DNA of 64,000 nt from an uncultured Kordia sp. (GCF_947496985.1 NZ_CANMEZ010000008.1:140943-204942), one strand, 5' to 3'. Shown: positions 26,544 through 36,523, counted from the first letter of the stretch. The notes: generated by a model not told the origin, from the sequence alone. Numbers and translations: made by a program.

Positions 26544-27725
26544 ATGAAAGAAGATTTTTTCACATACCAAGCACAAACAACACCGCATCCGTTAGCCATG
26601 GAAGTGTCTCATGCTGATGGAAGCTATATTTATGACACCAACAACAAAGCCTATTTAGATTTTGTTGCAGGTGTTTCTGCATGTAGTTTAGGACACAAAC
26701 ATCCAAGAGTTGTAAAAGCGATCAAAGATCAATTAGATAAATATTTGCATGTAATGGTGTATGGAGAATATGTGCAAAAAACTGCCGTAGAATTCACAAA
26801 ACTATTAGCTACTCAATTACCTGATCCGTTAGAAAAAACGTATCTAACCAACTCAGGAACGGAAGCTATTGAAGGTGCTATGAAACTAGCCAAACGCGTG
26901 ACGGGTCGTTCCGAATTAATTGCTGCAAAACATGCTTATCATGGTAATACACAAGGCGCTATGAGCATTATGGGGTTTGAAGAACGCAAACAAGCATTTA
27001 GACCTTTATTGCCAGATGTAAATTTCATTGAATTCAATAATGAAGGCGATTTAGGAAAAATTACTAGCAAAACAGCTGGTGTTATTTTAGAAACGATTCA
27101 AGGTGGCGCAGGATTTATTGAACCTAAAAATAAATATTTAAAAAAAGTAAAAGAACGTTGTGAAGCCGTTGGTGCTTTACTCATATTAGATGAAATCCAA
27201 CCTGGATTTGGAAGAACTGGAAAGCTATTCGGATTTCAAAACTATGATGTCATTCCTGATATTGTAGTGATGGGAAAAGGAATGGGTGGCGGAATGCCCG
27301 TTGGTGCCTTTACAGCTTCTGCTAAATTGATGGATTCTTTACAAGATCAACCAAAACTAGGACACATTACAACCTTTGGTGGTCATCCTGTAATTGCTGC
27401 CGCAAGTTTGGCTACTTTACAAGAAATCACGGAAAGTGATCTAATGACACAAACTTTAGAAAAAGAAAAACTATTCAGAAGCTTATTACAACACAAATAC
27501 ATCGAAGAAATTAGAGGAAAAGGGTTAATGCTTTCGCTAATTGTAAAAAATTCTGACATCGCAAATCAAATTATTTTAGGTTGTCAAGAAGAAGGATTGA
27601 TTCTATTTTGGCTACTTTTTGAACCAAAAGCAGTAAGAATTACGCCTCCTTTAACCATCTCTGAAGAAGAAATAAAGCTAGGTTGCGCTATAATTTTGAA
27701 AGTTTTACAACGTATTAAAGACTAA
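26544..27725 (+). CDS. Class III pyridoxal-phosphate aminotransferase
   Basis: A 393-residue enzyme of the acetylornithine/4-aminobutyrate aminotransferase fold. The cofactor Schiff-base lysine is K245 in VVMGKGMGGGMPVGAF; the cofactor-binding Asp is in LLILDEIQPGFGRTG, and NSGTEAIEGAMKLA binds the phosphate. The substrate is not clear: arginine-type or lysine-type amino acids are possible, but no arg genes are nearby. It precedes the TPR gene, an order I recall from other Flavobacteria. Confidence 0.9.
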   Translation: MKEDFFTYQAQTTPHPLAMEVSHADGSYIYDTNNKAYLDFVAGVSACSLGHKHPRVVKAIKDQLDKYLHVMVYGEYVQKTAVEFTKLLATQLPDPLEKTYLTNSGTEAIEGAMKLAKRVTGRSELIAAKHAYHGNTQGAMSIMGFEERKQAFRPLLPDVNFIEFNNEGDLGKITSKTAGVILETIQGGAGFIEPKNKYLKKVKERCEAVGALLILDEIQPGFGRTGKLFGFQNYDVIPDIVVMGKGMGGGMPVGAFTASAKLMDSLQDQPKLGHITTFGGHPVIAAASLATLQEITESDLMTQTLEKEKLFRSLLQHKYIEEIRGKGLMLSLIVKNSDIANQIILGCQEEGLILFWLLFEPKAVRITPPLTISEEEIKLGCAIILKVLQRIKD

Positions 27726-27917
27726 ATAACTCACGTATTCGTTATGAATACAAACACCATCAACCTCACTAACCAAACAACCAGCTAAAAATCAAATAGT
27801 TGTCATTTTCACAACACTGATTATTGTTGATTAATTTGTTGAAAACAAAAAAAAAATTGTTTCAAAACAACAGAATGTTCAACTACATTTAATGTAATAG
27901 AAAACTAAAAACGCGTA

Positions 27918-29324
27918 TTGCCTATGCTATTTAGCTCTAATGAAGATCAAAATTTTGCTTTATCGAGATTTGAATCAATGTTGAAAACTAATAATGTTTT
28001 CTTTTTTGATTCTGCTGAATTTGAAGAAATCATTCATCACTACCTTGATACTGGAAAAATAGGTTTAGCAAAAAAAGCCATCAAAATAGGATTAGAACAA
28101 CATCCGAGTTCTGTGAATTTAAAACTCATGGAAATCGAATTGATGGTGTTTGAAAATAAGTTAGATGAAGCTGAGAAATTGCTAGACGCACTATATGTAT
28201 TAGAGACGTCAAACGCGGAAGTGTACATTCAGAAAGCAAATATTCTATCCAAAAGAGATCAACATTACAAAGCCATTGAATTGCTGAAAATGTCATTACA
28301 ATACAGTAATGACAAAGCTGACGTGAATTCGTTAATCGGAATGGAATATCTATTTATAGACGATTTCAAAGAAGCTAAAAAGTACTTCATGAAGTGCATT
28401 GAGCTTGATATTGATGATTATTCTTCTTTATACAATATCATTTATTGTTTTGAATTTCTAGAAGATATTGACGGCGCTATTAGCTATTTGAACGAATACA
28501 TTGACAAAAATCCATATTCTGAAGTCGCTTGGCATCAATTAGGAAAGCAATATTTTATTAAAAAAATGTTTCCAGAAGCATTAGCTGCTTTTGATTTTGC
28601 CATCATTGCAGATGATCGTTTTATTGGTGCATATCTTGAAAAAGGGAAAGTACTAGAAAAACTTGGCGAATATGAAGAAGCAATTCATAACTATCAAATG
28701 ACGCTTGAGTTGGACGATCCAACTTCATTTGCGTATTTGCGTATGGGAAAATGCTATGAAAAATTAGGTCAAAAAGACTTAGCCGTAAAATTTTACTACA
28801 AAACGGTTCATGAAGATCCGTTATTAGATAAAGGCTGGACAGCCATTACAGATTTTTACGTAAAGCAAGAAAACTTCCAGAAAGCTTTGTATTATGTAAA
28901 CAAAGCCATCAATATAGATACGGAAAATGTTTCCTATTGGAAACGTTCTGCTGAAATTCACAGAGCATTACAACTCTATGAAGAAGCAGACATTGCCTAT
29001 CAGAAAACGGTGGAACTTGGTAATTATGAACTCAGTACTTGGGTTGCTTGGGCAGATATTTTAAAACTTCTAGGAGAATATGAAAACACAACGCACGTAT
29101 TATTACAAGCGTTAGAATTCTATCCTGATAATGCAAAAATAGAATACAGATTGGCTGGAATTTATTTTACACTTTGCGAACAAAACAAAGGAACATTTCA
29201 TTTAAAAAACGCATTGCGAAACGATTTCAAGAAGCACTTAATGTTTCAACAACTATTTCCAAATGTATTTATGAGAGTTTCTGTGAAAAATATTATTTCA
29301 CAATTTAAAAAATCGTCCACATAA
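27918..29324 (+). CDS. Tetratricopeptide-repeat protein
   Basis: A 468-residue soluble protein made almost wholly of TPR helix pairs, for example AEVYIQKANILSKRDQHYKA, SEVAWHQLGKQYFIKKMFPE and SFAYLRMGKCYEKLGQKDLA. It has no signal peptide or enzyme motif. TPR arrays bind other proteins; the partner is unknown. The start at 27918 is plausible but the first 50 residues are outside the repeats. Confidence 0.9.
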   Translation: MPMLFSSNEDQNFALSRFESMLKTNNVFFFDSAEFEEIIHHYLDTGKIGLAKKAIKIGLEQHPSSVNLKLMEIELMVFENKLDEAEKLLDALYVLETSNAEVYIQKANILSKRDQHYKAIELLKMSLQYSNDKADVNSLIGMEYLFIDDFKEAKKYFMKCIELDIDDYSSLYNIIYCFEFLEDIDGAISYLNEYIDKNPYSEVAWHQLGKQYFIKKMFPEALAAFDFAIIADDRFIGAYLEKGKVLEKLGEYEEAIHNYQMTLELDDPTSFAYLRMGKCYEKLGQKDLAVKFYYKTVHEDPLLDKGWTAITDFYVKQENFQKALYYVNKAINIDTENVSYWKRSAEIHRALQLYEEADIAYQKTVELGNYELSTWVAWADILKLLGEYENTTHVLLQALEFYPDNAKIEYRLAGIYFTLCEQNKGTFHLKNALRNDFKKHLMFQQLFPNVFMRVSVKNIISQFKKSST

Positions 29325-29331
29325 AATTCCA

Positions 29332-29339
29332 TACTTTTG
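29332..29339 (+). promoter_or_regulatory. Promoter -7 element (TACTTTTG) of the DUF368 pair
   Basis: TACTTTTG lies 78 bases before the first DUF368 start and just after the TPR gene stop. Confidence 0.4.
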
Positions 29340-29417
29340 CGTGTACATTTTTCTATAGCATAATTTTTCATGTTGCTATAGATTAAAATGAAATGAACTC
29401 ATAATACACAGCAACAC

Positions 29418-30359
29418 ATGAATAGAAGTCTATTCGATTACGTATTAATCACGTTAAAAGGACTCGCAATGGGCGCAGCCGATGTAGTTCCAGGCGTTTC
29501 TGGCGGAACAATTGCCTTTATTTCTGGAATATATGAAGAACTCATTACATCTATCAATAATGTAAATTTAGATTTACTAAAAACGTTAAGAAAAGAAGGT
29601 ATAAAAGCCGCTTGGAAACAACTAAACGGAAATTTCTTATTTGCCCTATTAATAGGAATTGGGATCAGTATTCTATCCTTAGCAAAAGTCATCAAATCGT
29701 TACTAAATAATGAACCTGTATTATTATGGGCATTTTTCTTCGGATTGGTAATTGCTAGTATTCTATTCATCGGAAAACAAATAAAAACATGGAATTGGAA
29801 AACGATTCTTGGTTTTACACTTGGCGCGATCATAGCCTACTACATCACAACCTTACCAAGTGGCGAGCAAAGCATCAACTCGTCATGGTTTATATTTATT
29901 GCAGGCGCATTGGCAATTTGCGCTATGATTCTTCCTGGAATCTCAGGAGCATTCATTTTAGTACTTTTAGGCGCATATGAACCCGTTTTGGGCGCTATAA
30001 ACAATAAAGACATCAAAACGATTGCCATATTTGCTGTCGGAGCTGTTGTTGGATTGTTATCATTTTCAAAAATATTAAAATGGTTATTTAGCAATTACAA
30101 CAACTTAACCTTAGCCGTTTTATCCGGGTTTATCTTAGGATCATTAAATAAAATTTGGCCTTGGAAAATCATTACAGGAACACGTGTAGATTCGCATGGA
30201 GAAACTGTGAATGTGTATGGAAAAAGTATTCTGCCAAATACATTTGAAACAACAAATAACTTAGACTCTCAACTTCTTTTTGCAATTGTGTTGATGGTTG
30301 TCGGATTTCTAACTATTTTTATAATGGAAAAATTCGCTACAAAAAAGCAGTCTAACTAA
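29418..30359 (+). CDS. DUF368 (PopT-type) undecaprenyl-phosphate translocase, copy 1
   Basis: A 313-residue membrane protein with about eight helices. The DUF368 signature is LKGLAMGAADVVPGVSGGTI at the N-terminus, repeated in inverted-fold style as CAMILPGISGAFILVLLGAY in the second half. Members of this family (PopT) were reported in 2023 to recycle the lipid carrier undecaprenyl phosphate across the inner membrane, supporting wall and surface-glycan synthesis. Function by family only. A second copy follows after 20 bases. Confidence 0.9.
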   Translation: MNRSLFDYVLITLKGLAMGAADVVPGVSGGTIAFISGIYEELITSINNVNLDLLKTLRKEGIKAAWKQLNGNFLFALLIGIGISILSLAKVIKSLLNNEPVLLWAFFFGLVIASILFIGKQIKTWNWKTILGFTLGAIIAYYITTLPSGEQSINSSWFIFIAGALAICAMILPGISGAFILVLLGAYEPVLGAINNKDIKTIAIFAVGAVVGLLSFSKILKWLFSNYNNLTLAVLSGFILGSLNKIWPWKIITGTRVDSHGETVNVYGKSILPNTFETTNNLDSQLLFAIVLMVVGFLTIFIMEKFATKKQSN

Positions 30360-30379
30360 TGCTCAATCGCTAAAAATAT

Positions 30380-31396
30380 ATGCAAAGCACTCGAACGCTC
30401 AAAGATAAAATCTTCCTTATCATAAAAGGATTAGCAATGGGCGCGGCAAACAAAGTTCCAGGAGTTTCTGGTGGTGTTGTAGCATTTGTAGCAGGCTTTT
30501 ACGAAGAGTTTATCTATTCGTTACAAAGAATCAATGGAAAAGCGTTCAAATTACTTTTTAACGGACGTTTTAGAAGTTTTTATCAATACATTAACGGAAA
30601 GTTTTTAGGCTTACTTATTCTTGGAATGCTAATCAGTTATTTTAGTGTTTCTAAAATTCTCGATTACTTCATTCAATATTACGAACTTTATGTTTGGTCA
30701 GCTTTTTTTGGAATGATTCTCGGTTCGATATATTACATTGCAAAAGATTTTAAACACTGGAATCGTTCTACAATCCTAAGTTTAATTATCGGAACTGTGG
30801 TTGGAATTGCCATTAGTTTGATGAATCCTGCCAAAGAAAACGATCATTTAGCTTTTGTTTTTATTTGTGGAATCATTAGCGTTTCTGGTATGACATTACC
30901 CGGACTTTCAGGTTCGTTTATCTTGATTCTTCTCGGAAACTACGTATTACTCTTAGTAGATTCTGTAAATGCTCTATATGATACAATCGCAGATATGCTA
31001 CAAGGCAACTTTTCGTTTACCAGTAATACAGAACGTATTCGCGACTTAAAAATTCTTGCCGTATTTACAGCAGGTTCCACTGTCGGATTAGTTACACTTT
31101 CACATTTACTAAATTATGTTTTAAAACACTATAAAAATATTACAACAGCAATTATTATCGGATTTATTTCTGGTTCACTTGGCGTAGTATGGCCATGGAA
31201 AGAAACCATTTATAAAACGGATGAAGCAGGTATATTTTTGCTCGATTCAAATAATAAACAAATCATTCAAAATTATAAACGTATGATCCCAGACTTTTCT
31301 TCTGGAGACACTTGGATAGGCGTTTTCTTTATTCTCATTGGAATTTCAATAGTATTAGCTTTAGATTGGTATGGAAAAAGAACTCGAAACATATAA
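30380..31396 (+). CDS. DUF368 (PopT-type) undecaprenyl-phosphate translocase, copy 2
   Basis: A 338-residue paralogue of the preceding gene with the same two signatures (IKGLAMGAANKVPGVSGGVV and SGMTLPGLSGSFILILLGNY). Compared with copy 1, the acidic residue in GAADVVPG is Asn here (GAANKVPG), a possible functional difference. Its end overlaps the aroE start by 26 bases, so the three genes form one transcript. Confidence 0.9.
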   Translation: MQSTRTLKDKIFLIIKGLAMGAANKVPGVSGGVVAFVAGFYEEFIYSLQRINGKAFKLLFNGRFRSFYQYINGKFLGLLILGMLISYFSVSKILDYFIQYYELYVWSAFFGMILGSIYYIAKDFKHWNRSTILSLIIGTVVGIAISLMNPAKENDHLAFVFICGIISVSGMTLPGLSGSFILILLGNYVLLLVDSVNALYDTIADMLQGNFSFTSNTERIRDLKILAVFTAGSTVGLVTLSHLLNYVLKHYKNITTAIIIGFISGSLGVVWPWKETIYKTDEAGIFLLDSNNKQIIQNYKRMIPDFSSGDTWIGVFFILIGISIVLALDWYGKRTRNI

Positions 31397-32132
31397 TGCA
31401 CTTTTCGGATTGCTCGGAAAACATATTGCGTATTCGTTTTCCAGAGGTTATTTTAAAAATAAATTCAAAACCTTACAACTTTCTGATTATCACTACACAA
31501 ATTTTGATATTCCAAAAATTGAAGACTTTTCAAAAATCATCAAGCAATATCCTAATCTCAAAGGAATGAACGTTACTATTCCCTACAAAGAGGACGTGAT
31601 TCCTTTTCTTGACGATTTACACAAAAAAGCAGAAAAAATTGGTGCCGTTAATACGATTAAAATTAAAAAAGACGGAAGTCTAAAAGGATACAATACAGAT
31701 TGTTATGGTTTTAAAAAATCAATCAAACCGTATCTTAAAAGACATCATAAAAAAGCATTAATTCTTGGAACTGGAGGCGCTTCCAAAGCCATTGCTTTTG
31801 TTTTTGAAGAATTGAATATTGATTATAAATTTGTTTCTAGAAAACCTAAAAACGAACAAACGATTTCATATCAAGACTTAAGCGAGAAATTAATGAAATC
31901 GCATCCAATTATTGTGAATTGCACACCACTGGGTACATTTCCAAAAATTGAAGAATGCCCAGATGTTCCATATAAATATGTTTCCAAAGACTTTTTATTG
32001 TTCGATTTAATTTACAATCCGTCAGAAACTACCTTTTTAAAACTTGGTCGATTGCAAGGAGCGCAAATTGCAAATGGTTACAGAATGTTAGAATTTCAAG
32101 CAGAAAAAGCTTGGAAAATCTGGAATTCTTAA
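31371..32132 (+). CDS. aroE: Shikimate dehydrogenase
   Basis: A 253-residue NADPH-dependent enzyme reducing 3-dehydroshikimate to shikimate in aromatic amino-acid synthesis. The substrate site SFSRGYF is near the N-terminus, the catalytic Lys is in NVTIPYKEDV, the Asp in NTDCYGF, the nucleotide-binding loop is LGTGGASKAI, and ANGYRMLEFQAEKAW is at the C-terminus. No later start is available, so the 26-base overlap with the DUF368 gene looks real. Confidence 0.93.
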   Translation: MEKELETYNALFGLLGKHIAYSFSRGYFKNKFKTLQLSDYHYTNFDIPKIEDFSKIIKQYPNLKGMNVTIPYKEDVIPFLDDLHKKAEKIGAVNTIKIKKDGSLKGYNTDCYGFKKSIKPYLKRHHKKALILGTGGASKAIAFVFEELNIDYKFVSRKPKNEQTISYQDLSEKLMKSHPIIVNCTPLGTFPKIEECPDVPYKYVSKDFLLFDLIYNPSETTFLKLGRLQGAQIANGYRMLEFQAEKAWKIWNS

Positions 32133-32257
32133 AAAAACCTGCATTTTTTCCCGTTTTTAACGCAGTTTCTCATCTGTAAAACTTTGTCGTTTTGTTTCTT
32201 GTTAGTATATTCGGACTTTAAAGCTTGAAAAAGAAAGAACGAACCCAAACATTTTTT

Positions 32258-34330
32258 ATGATGTTAGAAGACAAAAATGAGAACCTGCCAGACGCAGAAG
32301 GAAATTTAGAATCACAACCAACTCCAGAAAACACTGAAGAAACAACCGTTACTCCGGAAGCTGAAGTTGAGAATGTTACTGAAAGTGAAGTAGCAACTGA
32401 AACTCAAAATACAGAAGAAGTTGAAACGGAAGCTGAGGAAGTCATAGCACAAGAAGCTACAGAACCTTCAGAAATTACTGAGGAAACTGAAGAAGTTGTT
32501 GCTGAAACGCAAGATGCTGTTGAAGAATCTGAACAAACGATAGAAGAACATCAGGAAGCTGTAAATGAAGTGCATGAAAATGTTGCGGAAGATGCGGAAG
32601 ATGAAAGTGCTAGTGAACGTCATGTAATTCCAGTACTTGATTACCATTCTATGACAATGGATGATCTTGTAATTGAGTTAGAAAAATTGGTTCAGAACGA
32701 AAAAGTTCAAGCTATAAAAGAACACGTCGATGGTATTAAAACGGAATTCAATTTAAAATTCAACGAAGTTTTAGAACAACGTAAAGAAGAGTTTTTAGCT
32801 GAAGGCGGAAATATAATTGACTTCCATTTTAACCTTCCAGTTAAAGGAAAATTCAATGTTGCATACAATGCATATCGTACAAAACGTTCCGATTACTATA
32901 AGAGTTTAGAAAAAGATTTAAATGCCAACTTAGAAAAGCGTTTATCTTTAATTGAAGAACTCAAAGGTTTGTTAAATGTTGAAGAAAATATCAACACAAC
33001 CTACAAACATTTCAAGCAAATTCAAGAAGAATGGCGTAACGCTGGTTCTATTCCAAAAACACAATACAATAATGTTTGGCGTACATATCACCACCATGTA
33101 GAACGTTTTTATGACTTTTTACATTTGAATAGAGATTTACGTGATTTAGACTTCAAACACAATTATGCTGAAAAGCAAAAGATTGTAGCTCGTGCGGAAG
33201 AATTATCGCAAGAAGAAGATATCATTCATGCATTTAGAGAGTTACAAAACTTACACCGAATCTGGAAAGAAGATATTGGACCTGTTGCAAAAGAATTACG
33301 TGAAGATATATGGAATCAATTTAGTGCAGCTACGAAGTTGATTCATGATAGACGTCAAGAATATTTCAAAAATATAGATAAGATTTACGAACAAAATTTA
33401 GTTGTAAAGGAAGAAATCATTGAGAAGATCAAAGAGATTTCTGGCGGAACTTACAATGTTCATAATCAATGGCAAAATAAAATTAAAGAGATTGAGAAAT
33501 TGCGTGAAGCGTTTTTCAATGCTGGAAAAGTGCCATTAAAAGTGAATGAAGGTACTTGGGCAAAATTCAAGCAAGCAGTTCGTGAATTTAATGCAAATAA
33601 AAATGCATTCTACAAATCATTAAAGAAAGAGCAGCAAGAAAATTTAGCTAAGAAATTAGCTCTAATTGAATTGGCTGAATCTTTAAAAGATAATGACGAT
33701 TGGTCAGCTACAACTCCACAAATGAAGAAAGTACAAGCCGATTGGAAAAAGATTGGCCATGTACCAAAGAAAATTTCTGATAAAGTTTGGAAGCAATTCA
33801 AAAATGCTTGTAATCATTATTTTGATAAATTACATGCTCAGAAAAACAAAGCAAACGAAGGTGAATTAGAAGCTTTAGAGAAAAAGCAAACCTTCTTGGA
33901 CGCTATGGAAGCGTTTGAATTATCTGGTGACACAAAACAAGATATTGAAACAATTAAGGAAAAAATTGCTGAATGGAAAACAATTGGTAGAGTTCCTTAT
34001 AATAAGAAAAATATTGACAATAAGTTCAACAAGGTTATTGACGGATTGTTCAAGAAATTGAACATTGATAAGCAAGAATCTGAGTTGATCAAATACAGTA
34101 ATCGTTTAGATAATTTAGATGCTGACAAAATTAACTCTGAACGTATTTTCATTCGCAGAAAGATTGATGATATTTCTGGAGAAATTCGTCAGTTGGAAAA
34201 CAACTTACAATTTTTCTCTAATTCATCATCTAACAGTCCAATGTTGAAAAAAGTACATCAAGATATTGAAAAACACAAAAGAGCATTAGATACTTGGAAA
34301 GCAAAATTACAACAGTTAAGATCGTTGTAA
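32258..34330 (+). CDS. DUF349-repeat protein
   Basis: A 690-residue protein. The first 120 residues are very acidic and low in complexity (Glu/Thr/Val-rich), then a long series of helical DUF349 repeats follows, each with an EWRNAGSIP, ADWKKIGHVP or EWKTIGRVP element (W..IG.VP). The repeats are probably long coiled helices. Function is unknown. Two adjacent ATGs (32258, 32261) can start it; a TTG 33 bases upstream is less likely. Confidence 0.88.
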   Translation: MMLEDKNENLPDAEGNLESQPTPENTEETTVTPEAEVENVTESEVATETQNTEEVETEAEEVIAQEATEPSEITEETEEVVAETQDAVEESEQTIEEHQEAVNEVHENVAEDAEDESASERHVIPVLDYHSMTMDDLVIELEKLVQNEKVQAIKEHVDGIKTEFNLKFNEVLEQRKEEFLAEGGNIIDFHFNLPVKGKFNVAYNAYRTKRSDYYKSLEKDLNANLEKRLSLIEELKGLLNVEENINTTYKHFKQIQEEWRNAGSIPKTQYNNVWRTYHHHVERFYDFLHLNRDLRDLDFKHNYAEKQKIVARAEELSQEEDIIHAFRELQNLHRIWKEDIGPVAKELREDIWNQFSAATKLIHDRRQEYFKNIDKIYEQNLVVKEEIIEKIKEISGGTYNVHNQWQNKIKEIEKLREAFFNAGKVPLKVNEGTWAKFKQAVREFNANKNAFYKSLKKEQQENLAKKLALIELAESLKDNDDWSATTPQMKKVQADWKKIGHVPKKISDKVWKQFKNACNHYFDKLHAQKNKANEGELEALEKKQTFLDAMEAFELSGDTKQDIETIKEKIAEWKTIGRVPYNKKNIDNKFNKVIDGLFKKLNIDKQESELIKYSNRLDNLDADKINSERIFIRRKIDDISGEIRQLENNLQFFSNSSSNSPMLKKVHQDIEKHKRALDTWKAKLQQLRSL

Positions 34331-34380
34331 ATGTAGTATTTCGCATTTCGACTCCGCTCAATGCATAAAATATAAATTAA

Positions 34381-34410
34381 AAAAGCCATTTAGGAAACTA
34401 AGTGGCTTTT
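34381..34410. terminator. Terminator between the DUF349 gene and mazG
   Basis: AAAAGCCATTTAG and CTAAGTGGCTTTT pair around GAAA (one G-U type pair), between two converging genes. Confidence 0.8.
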
Positions 34411-34504
34411 GTATATTTTTAGATTTAGCAAATAAAATAGGTGTTAAAATGGTTCTTTACTGCGATAGAACTAACACTCTAAAAATCAACACCTAACACC
34501 TAAT

Positions 34505-35278
34505 TTACAATTTCTTTGCCTCTTCCCAGAAAACGTCCATTTCGGCAAGTGTCATATCAACAAGTTTTTTATTTTGAGACTTTGCTTTTTGTTCTAAGTA
34601 TTGAAAACGCTTGATGAATTTCTTATTTGTGCGTTCTAAGGCATTTTCAGGATTTATTTTAAGGAAACGTGCATAATTAATCATAGAGAATAATACATCC
34701 CCAAATTCCGCTTCCATCGCATCTTTGTCACCTTTCGCAACTTCTTCTTGAAACTCTCCTAATTCTTCTTCTAATTTCTCCCAAACCTGTTGTGGTTCTT
34801 CCCAGTCAAAACCAACGCCTGCAACTTTATCTTGAATTCGACTTGCTTTCACCAACGCTGGCAAACTTTTAGGAACACCTTCTAACACCGATTTCTTCCC
34901 TTCTTTCAACTTTAAATTTTCCCAATTGCGTTTTACATCTTCTTCATTATTTACCTCAACATCACCGTAAATATGCGGATGACGATTGATCAATTTTTCA
35001 CAAATTTCATTCGCAACATCTGCTATATCAAAATTGTTGGTTTCACTACCAATTTTTGAGTAAAATACAATATGTAACAATACATCACCTAACTCTTTTT
35101 TGACTTCTTCTAAGTCATTATCCAAAATTGCATCGCCTAATTCATAGGTTTCTTCAATGGTTAAATGACGTAAACTTTGCATGGTTTGCTTTCTATCCCA
35201 CGGACATTGCTCTCGCAATTCATCCATAATGGTTAGTAAACGATCAAAGGCTGCTAATTGTGCTTTTCTGGAGTTCAT
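34505..35278 (-). CDS. mazG: Nucleoside triphosphate pyrophosphohydrolase MazG
   Basis: A 257-residue house-cleaning enzyme hydrolysing nucleoside triphosphates to monophosphates. Two MazG domains: CPWDRKQTMQSL, EETYELGDAI and KKELGDVLLHIVFYS in the first; EELGEFQEEV and AEFGDVLFSMINYARFL in the second, giving the metal-binding EExxE and ExxD residues. ATG at 35278 (MNSRKAQLAAF) is chosen because the promoter element lies between it and the longer start at 35305. Confidence 0.95.
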   Translation of the reverse strand: MNSRKAQLAAFDRLLTIMDELREQCPWDRKQTMQSLRHLTIEETYELGDAILDNDLEEVKKELGDVLLHIVFYSKIGSETNNFDIADVANEICEKLINRHPHIYGDVEVNNEEDVKRNWENLKLKEGKKSVLEGVPKSLPALVKASRIQDKVAGVGFDWEEPQQVWEKLEEELGEFQEEVAKGDKDAMEAEFGDVLFSMINYARFLKINPENALERTNKKFIKRFQYLEQKAKSQNKKLVDMTLAEMDVFWEEAKKL

Positions 35279-35302
35279 AAGTTGTTTTGGTATCAAGAGT
35301 GG

Positions 35303-35310
35303 CAAAACTA
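35303..35310 (-). promoter_or_regulatory. Promoter -7 element (TAGTTTTG) of mazG
   Basis: On the minus strand TAGTTTTG ends 24 bases before the ATG at 35278, which makes a start at 35305 impossible. Confidence 0.5.
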
Positions 35311-35394
35311 CTAATTTTAGCTACAATCTCCGCTATTTTTCATTGTAGAAGGCAAACAATCTTTGTATTTTTATATAATCAAACTACACAACAA

Positions 35395-35838
35395 ATGAAA
35401 GCAACAATCATTCAGTTATACAATAGAGAGTTAGATCGATTAGCAACAGAAGTTGAACAATATCAATACGAAGCTTCCCTTTGGAAACTAACTGAAAATA
35501 TTTCTAATAGTGGTGGAAATTTATGTTTACACCTTATTGGAAACTTAAATCACTTTATCGGGAAACACCTTGGAAATACGAACTATATACGTCAACGAGA
35601 AGCCGAATTTACAACGAAAGATGTTCCAAAAAAAACCTTGCTTTCAGAAGTTGAAACTGTAAAACAAATTGTCTTCACTGCTTTGACAAATCTTCCAGAA
35701 GGAAAACTTACAGAGAACTATCCTATTGAAAAAAATGGAGAAATTCTTACTAACGAATATATGCTATTGCATTTACTTTGGCATTTGAGTTATCATACTG
35801 GACAAATTAATTACCACAGAAGGTTGTTGGATAATTAG
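35395..35838 (+). CDS. DinB-superfamily protein
   Basis: A 147-residue four-helix-bundle protein. Histidines that form the family metal site are seen in LIGNLNHFIGKHL and in LLWHLSYHTGQINYHRRLL near the C-terminus. DinB-like proteins include thiol-S-transferases and damage-induced proteins of unknown role. ATG at 35395 starts at the first helix (MKATIIQLYNRELD); the longer in-frame start would overlap the mazG promoter. Confidence 0.85.
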   Translation: MKATIIQLYNRELDRLATEVEQYQYEASLWKLTENISNSGGNLCLHLIGNLNHFIGKHLGNTNYIRQREAEFTTKDVPKKTLLSEVETVKQIVFTALTNLPEGKLTENYPIEKNGEILTNEYMLLHLLWHLSYHTGQINYHRRLLDN

Positions 35839-35970
35839 TTTGTTAGACTTTAGACGAAACAAATCTAACAAAACATTCACATTGAGCGTATCAAGGGTTT
35901 TATATTCAGTTTGTCGAAGCAATAGAACTAGATAATAGCAGGTTTTTGAAAATACTAATTTACAATTCCG

Positions 35971-35978
35971 TATTTTTG
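35971..35978 (+). promoter_or_regulatory. Promoter -7 element (TATTTTTG)
   Basis: TATTTTTG lies 26 bases before the start of the secreted protein gene at 36005. Confidence 0.5.
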
Positions 35979-36004
35979 GGATATCACATAAAACTTTTAT
36001 AACA

Positions 36005-36499
36005 ATGAAAAAATTATTGATCGCACTTTGTTTTCTATGCTTAGGATTTACGGCGCAAGCGCAAGAGCAAACACAAGAAACAGAAGCTGAGAAACAAGCG
36101 AGAGCCATGGAGTTAATGGCTATTAAAATAGATATGGAAATTGATTCTACAATTTTCACACAAGCAACTCCAAACATGTATGTATCTGAAACTCCAAAAG
36201 CTGTAATTATGGCAATGGTTCTTCCTGAAACATATGAAAATGGTAAAGCTAAACTAACAAGCAAATTACCCGCAACTTTTAAAGTAACTCAAAGAAAAGA
36301 AAAAACAATTAACGGTGTAAATGTAATGCATATAGAAGGTAGCAGCGAAGCACAAGGCGTAACCGTGAATAGTACTGTATATTTCTTAAAACGTGATGCT
36401 GAAACTTGTATTATGTTTATGGGAATGTTAGAAGAAGGTGCTGATCAAAAATATGTAGATGCAATCAATACTGCTGGAATTTCTGTTATAAAGAATTAA
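36005..36499 (+). CDS. Small secreted protein of unknown function
   Basis: A 164-residue protein with a signal peptide (MKKLLIALCFLCLGFTAQAQ) and a mature part of about 140 residues. The mature part begins with a charged helix (QTQETEAEKQARAMELMA), then alternates strands (AVIMAMVLPETYENG, STVYFLKRDAETCIMFMG). I do not recognise a family. One Cys remains in the mature chain. It is a single gene with its own promoter and terminator. Confidence 0.82.
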   Translation: MKKLLIALCFLCLGFTAQAQEQTQETEAEKQARAMELMAIKIDMEIDSTIFTQATPNMYVSETPKAVIMAMVLPETYENGKAKLTSKLPATFKVTQRKEKTINGVNVMHIEGSSEAQGVTVNSTVYFLKRDAETCIMFMGMLEEGADQKYVDAINTAGISVIKN

Positions 36500-36523
36500 T
36501 TATTCACTTGTATATATAAAATG

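Noticed and set aside
29438..30094. Long minus-strand frames opposite the first DUF368 gene
   Set aside because: They mirror hydrophobic codons of the real gene and lack a start context.
34340..34363. Short palindromic remnant after the DUF349 gene
   Set aside because: Only one arm is clear (CGACTCCGCTCAATGC) and no partner forms a stem; too weak to list as a repeat.
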